A DNA stretch of 64,000 bases from Paracentrotus lividus (lineage: Eukaryota; Echinodermata; Echinoidea; Camarodonta; Echinidae): positions 12,240,033 through 12,304,032 of the forward strand of contig CALNVZ010003432.1 of NCBI GenBank assembly GCA_940671915.1, given 5' to 3'. Position 1 is the stretch's first letter; every line of letters starts with the position of its first letter. The notes under the pieces are model-generated. The model searched no databases. It had not been told where the DNA came from and saw only the letters and a program-made list of their open reading frames with translations. The translations under genes and the position numbers were made by a program. Positions 41,284-54,550 of this stretch are shown piece after piece.

Positions 41284-42160
41284 GGTTACACTTCGTAATT
41301 CCGAAGGTTCGTTATTCCGAAGGTCCATTATTCCGAAGCGTTCGTCATTCCGAAAACCACGTAAATGCCCTATACCTCCGATGTTCGTTTATCCCTAAAT
41401 AAAAAAAGGTGTTCGTTATCGGAACATTTTGTGGCGTTATTCCGGAAGGTTTTTTATTCCGAAGGTTTTCGTTGTTCCGAAAACGAAAAAGGGTTCGTCA
41501 TTCCGGAAAACGAAATAGGGTTTCGTCATTCCATAGGTTCGTCATTCCGAAAAAAGAAATAGGGCTTCGTCATTCCGAAGGTTCGTTAATCCGAAAATAA
41601 AATAATTTTTGTAATTAGTCCAAAAACTGGAAATTAATCTGTGGCGAAGCCGGGGAAAACTGCGAGGGCAGGGCGAGTTGGAGGGGGCAAGGGTATCACC
41701 TTTACTGGTTCCAATTGTTAGAGGGTGGAAAGGTTGATCAATCGTTACCAGGGCGTTAAGCAATGTTCTTTCAGAATGTTCTTTCAGGAATGTTCTTTTC
41801 AGAGGGGCTTATGGACTATCATGCAAAGAATCGTTGCTGACCTGTAAATTTCGCTAGGGAGTATGATGCATTTTGAAAATTGTTTTGTACAAGTTCAAAT
41901 TCTACTAAAAGACTTCATTCTAGATATAGTCGCTCTGCGGGGGGGGGGGGGGTGGGGGATGGGGCTTGTTTAGAACCCAGAATATGAGGAATTAACACCC
42001 TCCAAGAAGGGGGCGACGATTCCTCATTTTTTGGTTGGGGGAAGCGGCGGCAAAACTGCCGTCTCAGCCGCATAGCCTTTCTTTTTGGAAATATCTATTA
42101 AAGACATATTAAAAGAATGCAATAAACGTCATGCTTTGAATTCAACTGAAAATGTCAAAA
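41284..42160. mobile_element. Foldback (ATTCCGAAGGTTCGT) element, truncated second copy
   Basis: Starts GGTTACACTTCGTAATTCCG, has about 330 bases of the same tandem units, then a spacer matching the reverse of about 31495-31940 (taccagggcgtt, cggcttcgccaca equivalents, ttgaattcaactgaaa). The second arm is missing after about 42160, so this copy is a one-arm remnant. Confidence 0.8.
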
Positions 42161-42339
42161 TAACGTGTGATCTTACCTAATATATGGGACCCAAGATAAT
42201 TACAACATTTTTTTAATCAGGGTAGACACTTTCTTTTGAACTGTTTCCAAGGCGGGCCATGCAAAAAGAACATTTAAACTTGGTCTATTCAAAATTCTGA
42301 GCGTCCTGCTGAAAGACGAGAGTCCCATTTTCTAAGTCC

Positions 42340-42425
42340 TTGTATTGACTCGGCCGGGAATCAACCACACCTTCCGTTAATCATGAGTGGGCGCCCTAAC
42401 CAGTGAATCAAAAGTTCCTTTAATG
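42340..42425 (-). other. tRNA-like sequence, possible SINE head
   Basis: Reading the reverse strand, ctggttagggcgcccac resembles an A-box region and ggttgattccc a B-box at tRNA-like spacing. Degenerate. Confidence 0.35.
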
Positions 42426-42445
42426 GGTATTACATCCCTATATAC

Positions 42446-42798
42446 CCTTGTTCTACGACGATAATGTGACATATGTCACACCAACGCATCTTTATTTACA
42501 GTCTGGGACCATCCTGTACGTCACCATCCGAAGACGTGACTGAGATTCGAACTTCGGTCCGATCCGCATCGGTTTGTTAGGCCTGATTTTCTTTTTCCAT
42601 TAATGTTAAACAGTTCAAACGATTTTCGTTATTTATTCCAAATCGCCACAAATTTATAAGAATCGGACCAAGGATCGAATCCCAGTCACTTCTTTCGGAT
42701 TGGTGACGTCAAATGTTTTTTGGTCCAGACGGAAATAATGCTGTTGATGTGACACTTATACGTCGCGCTGCACCATCTAGGCTACCGTCGTAACAAGG
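42446..42798. repeat. Imperfect foldback of two tRNA/SINE-like halves
   Basis: ccttgttctacgac at the left pairs with gtcgtaacaagg at the right. tacgtcaccatccgaa..gtgactgagattcgaac..ggtccgat pairs with the second half around a centre near 42620. Each half contains a gattcga B-box-like core. Confidence 0.6.
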
Positions 42799-43049
42799 AG
42801 GTTGCGTGTTGAAGGCTACGTTTTACCGACATCCCTCAATTAAATTGTGCTGCATGTACACTAAAAGCCAGTTAATCTAACTCGCAGAAGAAATTAGATT
42901 CATAACACTCCTTCATCAGAAAGCTGCCAATCTAAAAAATTCTAAGCTTGGACATTAGAAAAGGGATTGGGCAGTGGGGATGATTTTCTAAAAAAAGAAA
43001 GCTTCAAGTGAAATTTGATGTTGAAAAATGACAAAAATACATGAAAATG

Positions 43050-45412
43050 ACGTATAATTTTTAATAAGAGATAAATCCAGTTACTTAAAATAAACTTTTA
43101 ACTAGAACATAAATTCGAAAGTAGGTGTTTCAAGAAATAAGTCAAATATTTCATAAATTGACATTTATAATGATGAAAATGTGTAGGTGTTTTAAAGAAG
43201 TAAATCCAGTATCTAACATTATTTTAAATAAAAATAGAATTTACTTCTGATCGATGCTTTAATTCAATCCAGCATACTCCGTGGCATGGATAATTAGACT
43301 ATGATAGATCGTGGTAAAAGCTTATATGGTTATTGGTAAAGCTTTTTATGGACTTCTTAAATCTAAGAAACAAGTATTTAAACATCTGATCTTTAATAGA
43401 CCATGAATCAATAATTATTAGGAGAGAATAAATAAGTATTAATTATATGGGCAAGTCCAAGCATTTTCCCGATGGTGGTGATTTTTCAACTTTTCACCAT
43501 TTTTGTGTCAAGTTGTCAGTTTTTTTTTTTTTGGGAGGTTTAAAGGTACTAGAATGTATCATATATCACCCCAAAGGACTTATAACATAAACTTAATGCA
43601 ATGAGGTCAAAAAAGTCATTTCAAAGGTCATATGACGTCACCAAGGCTCATTAATATTCATGAAAAAAATGATAAAATGCATTAAAAATGCTATTTTCAA
43701 GTAATATTTCTAAAGGTTCTGTTACTTAGGAATACAACCAAAAAATTACATATTTTCTGTTCAATATCATCTTGGCTTCCTCTAGTTGAAAATTTCACAA
43801 ACCTAGCACATAACTTTCTATATTTTCATTCTTAAAGATTCATGTCTCAGAAGCTTCTCTAAAAGTTACTGAGCTGATGTAAAATAACTAAAGTTTTATA
43901 CTCGCCCTCCCAACCTTCAAGTTACTGAAACAAAATTATTCTTTTAAGTAATGTTGTTGTATTATTGTACTTTTGTTTTATCAGAGGGAATTTTTTTACA
44001 CAACATGTTTGCTTACGCCTTGGCTACACCGATAATTTAATGGAACAATATTTCATGTAATAATTGTCCCGTGTGTTTACTGTCCCATGTGTAATAGTGT
44101 CATATTTTATAGAACTTGACTGCAATAAAACGGAGCATGACATTAAAAATATGTAATTACAAAGTTTATTACATGGTTAAGGGATTTGATATGCAAGTTT
44201 TTATCTGCTCTTTAAATTCTTAGTATAGATGAATAAATTCAACATTTAAAAAACACCATTTTTTTTCTGGTCCCATGTGTTACGAACGAATAAATTATAT
44301 AAATTAAAAAATGAATTTGAGTTATTTCAATTAATTGTTTTTCATTTTGTTGAAGGTTCTTAGTACCTTTCAAAATATACCTAAATGATTTGGGATTTTA
44401 ATTTAAGATTAAAAAAAAAAAAAAATTTGTCTTCTGAATGTCCCGTTTGTTACATTGCAAAATAGCGTGGACTTGGACCCATTATATAAACAATATCAAT
44501 ATTCTAGAGGGGAAAAGAAAGAGGAAAAAGAGGATGGAGGAAGAACACGGGATAAAGAAAAATGGGAATGAATTTGTGGATAGAGAATAAACGACGTATA
44601 GACAGAGAAAAGAGGACGGAGTGTGTGCGCCGTGTGCTGTTCCTTTTGATAGTAGACATGCTCGAACATTATAAACTTAGCCTTGTCTGGCATAGTCCAT
44701 GTAAGAAAACCACATTGGTTATAAAATTATGTTGAATAAATTATCGCCTTTTTATCTGAAATGATAAGCTTAGGTATTCCACTTCTTCAACACTTCACAC
44801 AACAAGGGGCAGTGGAGTTACGAATTTCATGCCTAAAGTACATACGTACGCGCACCGAAATAGTTAATTTCACATTCTACCGTCGTAAACTCAGGCGACC
44901 GTGAGAACTTTGATATTTTTCCATTTTCACATTTACATTTGAAAATGAAAAGATAGGTTTGTACGTCTACGTGATAAGACATACGCATGCATGTAGGTTC
45001 ATTACAATGGACCAAAAAATATAAATATTAATACGTAATATGTGTTATATTATTTAATATACTAATACTATATTATCATGTATTATAATCAATATATCTC
45101 ATAATATATACGATCATACAGTAGATGTGGACATAGGCATGTAGGCCCCAATATATTTATATTATAAGGGCATATGAGGAAAATATGCCATATTATTATT
45201 TTAAGATTGCCAATTTGTTGCTGATTAAGCACTACATGGGAAAGAAATAATTTTGATTTGAGATAGGTGAGTCGTATTGAATAGATATCGTTAGCGCGTT
45301 TTAGCCTTGTAGGGGGGTCGTTGTGTACACTCGGTAGATGATTGGACAGATTTGAATTTGATGGAAGAGATTTAGATTACCAAGTGAAAGAAAGAGAGAA
45401 AGATAGGAAAGA

Positions 45413-45443
<31 letters not shown>

Positions 45444-48130
45444 GAAAGATGAAAAAATAAGTTTGAAAAGGAATGAGGAGCTCTATTTTGAAGTGCCGAT
45501 TATCATTAACATTTGATGTTATGTTTAGTTTTTATTGTATAATGTGATTACGTTGTATTTTTTATTGTATTGTGACCCCATTGTAAAACAGTCCAAGCAG
45601 CTTGAACTGGGTTTTTTGTACCGTTATCAAAAAATGAATCAACAATCAACTAATCTATGATCATGAGGAACAAAAGGGAACCTCTTTTCCCTAAAGCCAA
45701 ATATTCAAGATATTGGATAATAGTGTGCAATTCGTTTAGATCATGCATTCTTTAGGCACATTTTCTACGCAACAACATTGTATTGCGTCAATGCAGAACT
45801 TACAATTAATTACAAAATAACTCCAATTTCTGACATAAGGTACAACCCACTGGATATGTTCAAACATCTCCATACATATTGTGTTGCATAGCAGTTATCG
45901 CGAATGACCTTTAACATAACAACAATTAAATGGTGAATGGTGGAATGGCATATAGTTTGGCCTATTGGTTTAGAGCATTGGACTTCATTAATTGCAAGGT
46001 TGTGGTTCGAATCCCAGCTCGCCTTTATCTCATTTATTTTAAAAAGGCCAGAGTAATTCTTGTCGTCTATAAAGCGTCAGCCTCTATGACTGATTAACTA
46101 GACTAAAAAATGGGTTCCTTGTAATTGGTATATATCAGCTTGGTGTTGATCAGCTTTGAAAGCTGCTTCTTTCCTGGCTACGGAGTTACTTTACAGAAAA
46201 AACGAATACTACGAATTAAATGAGAGAGAATAAAAAAATGGTGATGTTTAAAGGGAAGCCGTTTTAGAGAAATTATGTGAAACGGACCGTATCACCTCCC
46301 CCCCCCCGATCTAACCTGGGTCCCGTTTTCTTACTCCATCAGCCCAATATTAAATCACGTTGCCCTTTACATTAATTGATCGCATGAAAAATACACAATA
46401 ATTCATTTGCCCCGATATAGGTTCATAATAATTATGCTTGATGTAGGTTCATAATGTATATGGACTGAATTGTTTCATGTAAGTTTTGCACACCACTTTT
46501 ATCAATTTCATTTCATTTTCATTTACCGTCTACAAATTGAAGTTATATATTGCAGACAACAGGGTGAATTGTTACTTTTAAACTTCTCTTGCTTGATTTT
46601 TTTTATTATTTTTTTTATTTGCCGTTAGTTACTACAAAACATTTTTTTCCTTTACTCCACAAAATGTTCCCGATCCCAACTTTTTGGGCCCTTCGCAAGT
46701 TGAACAACATGACGCCACTTTCGTTGACTGTTAATCGCATTTAACTCCTTGCTAATTTATTGACAGATAGCATTTACGCAGGGGCAGCACAATTTCATCT
46801 AAATCCTGGTGGGGTCTATTTCTTCTAGGTCTAGTTTGAATTATATCCAGTCGGAGATTGGCTGCTTAATCTATCTGTCGTCCTGGGATCTCCCCGATTA
46901 TGAATGGCCTTCTATTTAGGGGTTGTGCGAAATTTCGACGTCATCAACAATCTACTGAGAACGCCAAGTTAAGGTGAACGGAAATGAAAAACTTGACGCT
47001 GGGATATTGATGTGAAAAAAAAATATAAGAAAATGTTGGGAAACCTGCCAAATAATAAAAAATTAATGAATAAAATATGTTAGTTTACACATCCAAACGT
47101 GTAAATGCCAGTTGCGGATCCAGCGGGGGCTCAGGGATGCGCCCCCCCTCCCTTATAATTTGAAAAATCCGGCTCAATGAATACATGTTAAAATCAGGAT
47201 AAATTTCAACGGCGACCCCCCCCCATCCTGAGATCGAGATTCCTGTATCCGCCACTGTAAAATGAATGAAAAGGGGGATCGATATAAGACAGACAAAAGA
47301 AAGAACGGTTAGAGTGAGGGAAAAAAGATAGAACCACACCCACACAACCCACACACCACCCACACATTACACTACACAGACACACACATACACACACGCA
47401 GGGAAAGAGGAGGGGAAGGAAGAAAGAGCGAGGAGGGAAAGGTTTTTTTAAAGGTTCATGACCCTATCTCTCTCTTTTCTCTTCCTCTTTACTCTCTCTC
47501 TCTCTCATATTAATTATATATATCTTTCTTCTCTCTCTCTCTCTCTCTCTCTCTATTTTATTCACTTGATGATCCATTCATCTTCCATCAAATTTCAAGT
47601 CTAACCCCAATCATCCGCCCCTGAGTGACACCGACGCCCCCCTCAAAGGGTTGACCCACACTAAGATATTGGTTGAATGCCGACATCACTCCGTCTAAAT
47701 CAAAATATCCTATCCCATGTAGTGCTTTTAACAGAATAGGCCAATGTAAATAGAACCATAAGATATATGATATGTAGTTAGATGTGTAATATATATAAGT
47801 ATATATGTATAATTATAAATTCAAAATTCAAATTCAAATCAAATTTATTGATATCAATTCCACAACTTTGGATTATCATCAGTGAAGAAAACAAATGGAA
47901 GATCTTACCAAAATTATAACTGTAATACCAAGCAATTATAACCAAAATCAGCTAATAGCTAAATTTAATATTATATATAGCCATTTAGGGAAATTCACAT
48001 ATAAATTGTACTTATACAAGTTCAATTTTATACATACATTTTACACATACATAATTATGCACACGGGGTGTAACATAAATCATAGACATACTGAAATATA
48101 CAAAAATATCTTATTTTAGATGTATGTATA
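43050..48130. other. AT-rich region without a supportable gene
   Basis: Open frames here are short and of low complexity. Noted content: several GTCCCATGTGTTAC-like motifs (about 44065-44460), a (GA)n run near 45415, a tRNA-like sequence at 45944, a (CT)n run near 47500, and a G/C-run repeat at 47120-47250. Confidence 0.6.
45944..46024 (+). other. tRNA-like sequence with good A and B boxes, likely SINE
   Basis: TGGCCTATTGG at 45958-45968 fits the polymerase III A box (TRGYNNANNGG), and GGTTCGAATCC at 46004-46014 fits the B box exactly. A clean cloverleaf is not evident and an unrelated tail follows, so a tRNA-derived SINE is preferred over a tRNA gene. Confidence 0.5.
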
Positions 48131-48139
48131 TTTAAACGG

Positions 48140-50310
48140 TTCTAGGCACATCTCCCCCGGAGACAACTCCCCGGGGACAACTCCGGAGGACAGTTTCCCC
48201 CGGAGGACAAAACTCCTCCGGAGGACAACTCCCCGGAGGACGAACTTCCCCTGGAGGACAGCTCCCCGCAGGACATCTCCCCTGGAGGGACAGGCCCCCC
48301 AAGACGAGTCCCGGAGGACAGCTTCCCCAAGGGAAACTCCCACGGAGGACAAACTCCCCCTGGACAACTCCCTGGAGGACAACTCCCCGGAGGACAACAC
48401 CCCTGAGGACAAACTCCCCCGGAGAACACACCCCCGGAGGAAGCTCCCCGGAGGACCAACTCCCCGCAGGACAACTCCCCTGGAGGACAACTTCCCCCGG
48501 AGGACATCTCCCCGGAGATAGCCCCCAAGAAACTCCCCCGGCATGACATTCTCCCCTCACTTCGAATGCTTTATAACTATTGATTTTATGCCAACCCCTT
48601 GGTTTTGCTTTCCGTTACCAATTAATTATTACATTAATTTGCATGGAGTAACCCTTCTGTAATTGGACAGCGAGGATGGAATGGTTGTTAATTTGCTTAT
48701 TCATCCATTGGAACCCCCTTCAGATCTATGAATGGCTACTTCCTTCCATCAAAAGTGTTAGTTTGCAGATTCAGAGGTACCCCAACGAAAATGGGGAAAC
48801 TCAAAAAAGAAGCTACATGAGTACAAAAAGAGGCACGAAGGCGAGTTGGCCATACATGATCTCTAGTCGTCTTCAGCAAAGGGGGGGGGGAGAGTGAGCA
48901 CGATAATTAATCTTTATTATAATTAATTCACACCCTAACAAATTTAGAAATGAGCGCAAAAGTTTAAACGAGGACACAATTTTTATTTATCAAAAAGAAA
49001 TTCACAAACTCTAATTCCAACTCATCCACTTGTTTTGTCATTTTTTTCAAGGAATAATGTAATACAATCATTGTCATGGTTTAGATTTTACAGACAATAA
49101 TGTTATATCGAATGGCGTTGTGTTCATAAGTATGCACTTGCACAGCTTTGCATTCATGCCGTGTCATCGCTATCAAAAGAGGGTGTATTGCAACTAGTGT
49201 TGGTATGAAAATATTTCTCCAGGAAGTAGAATGAAAATTAAAAACATCTTCGGCTATATCAACCGTTTTTTCAGTTTATTTCCGTTTCAACATTTCATTT
49301 TTATAATTGTAAAAAATTGCAATCTGAAACAAGGCCCAAACAAAACAAACCAAACCCTAATGTATCAAATTATGTACCTGTATTTCTTTGTCCCGATATA
49401 ATTGGATGAGGGTTGATTATAAATATTTCCACTTGACGATTCGCGCTTGAAAATCTTGCTTTTTTCTCTTTTTCTTCCTTTTTTTTGAGGCTAAAAGAAA
49501 GATGATCGTCACCGTTTTGTAAAAGAATAACAACAACAAAATCAAAACAATTTAGTCAAAAATTTTGGCTGCACTTGCGCTCAAGAATCATTCCTCAAAA
49601 GGTTCATTTTTTCAGATTTCGAAACCCCAAGCAAAAATCTCTCTCCCTGACCACTTGACCTACATACTCTAAAATCTAATCAGAATCAATCTTCCTATGG
49701 TGATTTAAGATTGAAGTGAATATCTCCTCTCTTGCAATAAATTCGGTTCCAATAGCAGCCGCCTCTACAGTGCCAAACTTTAACACCCTTCGCCGGAAAA
49801 AGAAAAAAAAATTGCCAAAAATTTTGTATTTTCCATGAATGGCTATTTCGGTTTAAAAAAAAAAAAAAAAAGAGCAAAAATAAACGAGGTCTGCGTTTCC
49901 CTCCGGGGACTTGTCATGCCTCGGAGGGTTGTGCTGCGGGGGAGTTGCCTCCGGGGGAGTCGTCCTCCGGGGGAGTTGTCCTTCGGGGGAGTTGTCCTCC
50001 GGGGGAGTGTCCTCAGAGGACGGTCCTTCCGGGTGGAGTTGTCCTCCAGGGGACTTGTCCTCCGGGGACTTGTCCTCCGGGGGATTTTCATCGGGGGGAG
50101 ATGTTCCTCCGGGGAGGAACTTGTTCCTTCCGGGGAGTTTTCATCGGGGGACCTGTCCTCACGGGGAGATGTCCTACGGGGGAGCTGTCCTCCGGGGTTG
50201 TTGTCTTCCGGGGGAGTTTGGTCCTACCGGAGGGAGATGTTCCTCCGGTGGGAGCTGTCCCTCCGGGAGTTAGTTCCCCGGGGAGTGGTCCTCCGGGGAG
50301 ATGTTCCTGA
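48140..50310. mobile_element. Foldback element with GGAGGACAACTCCCC tandem-repeat arms
   Basis: 48150-48545 is about 26 degenerate copies of a 14-15 base unit (ggaggacaactccccc). 49907-50308 holds the same unit inverted (cctccgggggagttgtc). The ends, taggcacatctccc and reversed caggaacatctccc, are similar. The spacer of about 1.35 kb has no recognised gene. Long Gly/Arg/Pro frames in the arms are by-products of the repeat. No certain target duplication. Confidence 0.85.
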
Positions 50311-51263
50311 TAACGTATTTAACATACATCATACCTGTAAAAGCACACATATTATGGCATGCCACCTCTTAACGCACATACATAAAAATATATATTATTG
50401 GTTATCATTATCATGATTATTTACGCTATTTTGCTCAACCTCTAATCTGCATGATACATATTACTAATGGAGGATACACTTATTTTTGTTATGATAAATC
50501 ATAGTCGTTAATTTTTAATAAAATATGTGAATTTTTCATTGTGGTGTTGTTTATCGTTAAAGAGGGGCACCAATATAGCTTATTTTAGGAATATGTTTCT
50601 CTTTCCTGTTTAAAGGTATGTGACAGCGTAAATAAATAAAATTGGAATCGTGTTTTCTACATCTATTGCACATGGGACATAGGCGTTTGTAGTATTCCAA
50701 TTTGTTTGTTTCTCCCTGTTCATCATTAATTTTTACTGTTACTAATTCTTATTTTTATAAAAATTTAATGGTGTGATTATATCAATGTCTAATAAAAGAT
50801 ATTTTCAAGATCGTATGTATATTTTAAAGTCCTTATATGTTCTAAGTTTGCTACATACACCTCTCGCTATGTTTTCGTCTGAAGTTCTTTTCAATGTCTG
50901 ATATATTGTTCTATCGAAGGTTTATTGCAATGATTTGTAGCTGTCGTTTTGGAGAATGGTTATTTTGATTATCCCATACGTGATGAAAACCGATATCTTT
51001 AGAATACTTCTAGCTGGTTTGCAAAAACAGTGTTAATTAACATTTGTCTTGTTTATGCATGTAATATTAATGTATAAATGTAATGTGTATTGATATGTAT
51101 TTATGGGTAATTAGATTTTTTTTCTGTAATTGTAAATTATATTGAGCCTTAATGCATATGTATAGTATTATCTACCGTAGATCGCTATATATACTTTATG
51201 ATATATATAATGTTTATAATACATATATTAATAAAAATATATAATTCATACATTATAATAATA
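50311..51263. other. AT-rich sequence, nothing recognised
   Basis: No open frame of note, no clear repeat arms and no RNA gene seen. Confidence 0.6.
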
Positions 51264-52350
51264 ACCCCTCACAAAAAGTTTCGCAAGTCGACTTTGGGTC
51301 ATGATAACATTTTCAGGTCGCTTAGTTATCCTGATTTTCATACCCATTGGAAAGATAATTTATTCCCCTTTTTATTTAATATCCTACTTGTAAATGATTA
51401 TGTCATGCTTCAATGCACAGAATATCAGATATATGGGAAAAGTAAAAAAGCCAAATGTTGCAAAATCATTTATCAAAGCGAAAGTTCCGCACTCGACTTT
51501 AGGCTTCTGAGTACTTTCGAGGTAATTTTCTAATTTTTATGAATTTAGGTACCATTTTCAAGATAATTTATTCCTCTTTCTCAAATGACACCGCCTAATT
51601 GTACGAATAGTGTTGTTCCTGCATGGACAGAACACCTGAATGTTTAGGACAAGTCAGAAGTTAAATGTGCAAATTAGAATGCCTATTGTGAGGTGTATTA
51701 TTGTCTTGTTGCAGCCAATAACAATGCATTTCCGCAATTTTCACTTTTACTTTGCATTATATCGTGAGTTTATGTGCATTTTCAAATACGAGTTTAATAT
51801 TGCAAATAGCGTATCAATAAAAAGAAGAATTAAATGAACTTTTAATGCTAATAAAAATTGACCAATTGATTAATCCCCACATAAAATGTAATCAAGGTCA
51901 GTCGCGTTGTGTTACAGAAATTTAAAAACTGAAAATTATCTTTCGCTTTGTCATGTATTCAAGGTGTATTGAGGGGTTCTGTAGACACAGGCATTGGACA
52001 TACCCTGACAAATAAGGTATCAATCAAGAGAGGAATAAATTAACTTGACCAATGTATAAAATTCCAATTAAAAAATTAGAAAAATATCCCCAAAAGTTAT
52101 AAGAACCTAAATTGAAAGTTGCGGAACTTCAATGTGATCAATAAAAATGCATTTTACACATTGACTTTTGACTTTTCTCCATATTTCTGATATTCTGTGC
52201 ATTGAAGCATGAACAATCATTACAAAATTAGATATCAATCTAAAAGGGAATTACGTTATCTTTCTATTGGTATTGAAATCAGGAATAACTAAAAGACGTA
52301 CCTGAAAGTTCATGACCCAAAGTCGACTTGCGAAACATTTGGTGAGGGGT
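51264..52350. mobile_element. Transposon-like element with about 190-base inverted arms
   Basis: The left end acccctcacaaaaagtttcg and right end (reversed acccctcaccaaatgtttcg) are inverted; pairing continues through caagtcgactttgggtcatga and as far as the cagaatatcag region. About 1.1 kb, no coding remnant, no certain target duplication. Confidence 0.75.
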
Positions 52351-53329
52351 ATTAATTATGATTTCTTGTCCACTGTGTTGAGCACTACATGCGTATGTTC
52401 TTCTTACCGTAGATCGTACGATCTTCTTGTTTTCCAAAACAGTGAATGTGCACGAAGTGTAAAATACCCAAGTTTTCATTACAAGGATGATGATCGCGGA
52501 GTTTACAACGCCTTGAAGTTATTTCTCACTGCGCGACGTATGTGACTTTAGACTCGAATAGTGGGGTGGACTTCGCCAGGCCCTCTATACTCGTCTCTCT
52601 CTCTCTCTTCTTAAAAAAGAGAAAAAATAGGAATTGTTTATCTTAAAGGAGCGAATTATCAGACCAAAAGAAATTAGAATAATGCTAGTGAAATTTGGAG
52701 TAAAAATGTGTCACTCCATTTCACTCCAAATTCAAGTCGCATTTCACTTTCTTAACTTCTTTCTACCAAGGACTAAACTTTTCACTCGCTTTAAGAGTAG
52801 TGAATCTTCTCTCTTTAAACATAACGCAAACAAATTGGATACGTTAGGCTTATTCATTTCAGATTAAAACCCTTTCATCATAATTATTTTATTTAAAAAT
52901 ATTATTTATTCATGGCATTTGGTAGCAAAATGTAGTTATATAAAGCCAGGACAAGGCTAAAGTGATCGTGTTCGAGAGCATGTTGCTTATCAAGGGAACA
53001 GCAAGTAGACCACCGCCGCACAAAGTCCGCCAAACCGAAGATTGGCATGATATTGATTCTTCCAAAGATGCCCTTGGCCGGCTTCGTTACTAGACCATTT
53101 TGGACATCGATTGCAGCTCATCGATTTAGTCATGTTGGGAGCGGATCGCCGCATGAGTTAGTCCATGCCTTGTTTGTTTCCCGCCTCTTTTTTCATCGTT
53201 TCTTTATTATGTGTTATTTCACCTCGTGCTGGGGTCCTGTTCGCTCGACACTGGCTCCACTGAGGATTTCATGTCCCGTGTCGTACCATGACAGGCGAAG
53301 AGTGTTCCGGTTTAAATCATGGCCGTCAT
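52351..53329. other. No supportable gene
   Basis: Short open frames only. A 104-residue frame at 53047-53361 is of moderate complexity, but I recognise no domain and it runs into the GA/G-rich repeat. Confidence 0.5.
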
Positions 53330-53875
53330 GGAGTAGAGAGAGAGAGAGAGAGGAGAGCTAGAGAGAGTGTGAGGGAAGAGGACGGACAGCACGACAAACA
53401 AAGAGAGAGAAGGGGGTAGGAGAGAGGAGAGAGAGAGTGGGAGACGGGAGAGAGCGGGGGGGGAGGGAGGGAGTGTGGGGGGTGGGGGGGGGACGGGTGG
53501 GCGGGGGAGGGAGGGTGGGGTGGTGGAGGGTTGGGGTGGGAGGCGGGGGGGGGAGGGGCGGGGGGAGGGGGTGGGGTATGGGGCGGGTGGGCGGGGGCGG
53601 TGAGGGGGGGGGGGAGGGACGGGGGAGGGTGGGGGGGGGGAGGGGAGGGGGGGAGGCGGGGGGGGGAGGGGAGGAGGAAAGGGGCGGGGGGGGAGGGGCG
53701 GCGGGGAGGGAGTGGTGGGGTGGGGGGCCGGGGGGGGGGGGCGGAGCGGGGGAGAGGGAAGGTGGGAGGGGGGGGGAGTTGGAGGTGGGGGCGGGGGTGG
53801 GGGGGGGTGGGTGTGGGGGGAAGAGAAGGCGGCGGCGGTGGAGGGGAGCGACGGGAGGGAGAGGTAAGAAGGAAA
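53330..53875 (+). repeat. Strand-asymmetric G-rich tract
   Basis: Begins with (GA)n, then about 410 bases (53450-53860) made almost only of G with scattered A, C and T. It has dozens of runs of four or more G, so quadruplex formation is likely. The long Pro-rich and Gly-rich frames on both strands are artefacts of composition. Confidence 0.95.
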
Positions 53876-54550
53876 GAACATGCAGAAAGCTGAGACGATA
53901 TCCTAACTTACATGAAATAAAAAGAATGAAAAGGGAAACAAACAAAAAAATGAAAAAGAAGAAATGCAATTAGAAAAGAAGAAAGAAGGGCCATTGGAAA
54001 TAAAGAAGAAAGATTTTTTTTTCAATAAAAGAATGTATAATATATAATGATGATGATGGCTTTCTATATAGCGCTCAGGGTCCGTCATTGCATGACGCTT
54101 CTTGGCGCTTTCAAGATTGTTTACCATCTATTACCCGGTCATAGCTGGAGGCGACAGCGGTAAATATATATTCTCTTTACACTATATATATATATATATT
54201 ATATTATATATATATATATATAATATAATATATATATTATATTACCTGTTGCGTTATATACACACGCAACAAATTAATAGAATAAATGAAAACAATGCTG
54301 CAAGTGCACTCCCAATAATGTTGTAGCATGCCCAACTATAATCATAATCAGATTATTAATGTTATAAGATCGATTTACCATTTAAATCCATTTTTTACCT
54401 TGATCATATTAAAGAGGTGGTCATAAATCACTACAAATCTATAAAAAAAAAATTAAAAAATATGAAGGCAAAACATAAATGGTGAATGATAATAGACAAA
54501 AAAACGGGTCTTCATTGTCGGTATATTGGGACTATTAGTAACGTCATTAA

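Noticed and set aside
46004-46014. Functional tRNA gene
   Set aside because: Both promoter boxes are good, but I could not pair acceptor and anticodon stems; a SINE is more likely.
48116-48560. Overlapping 130-142 residue open frames on both strands, Gly/Arg/Pro-rich
   Set aside because: They follow from the 14-15 base tandem unit of the foldback arm, are open in several frames at once, and lack any domain.
53312-53973. Open frames of 120-203 residues, Pro-rich or Gly-rich
   Set aside because: Produced by the G-dominated tract, which contains almost no stop codons on either strand.
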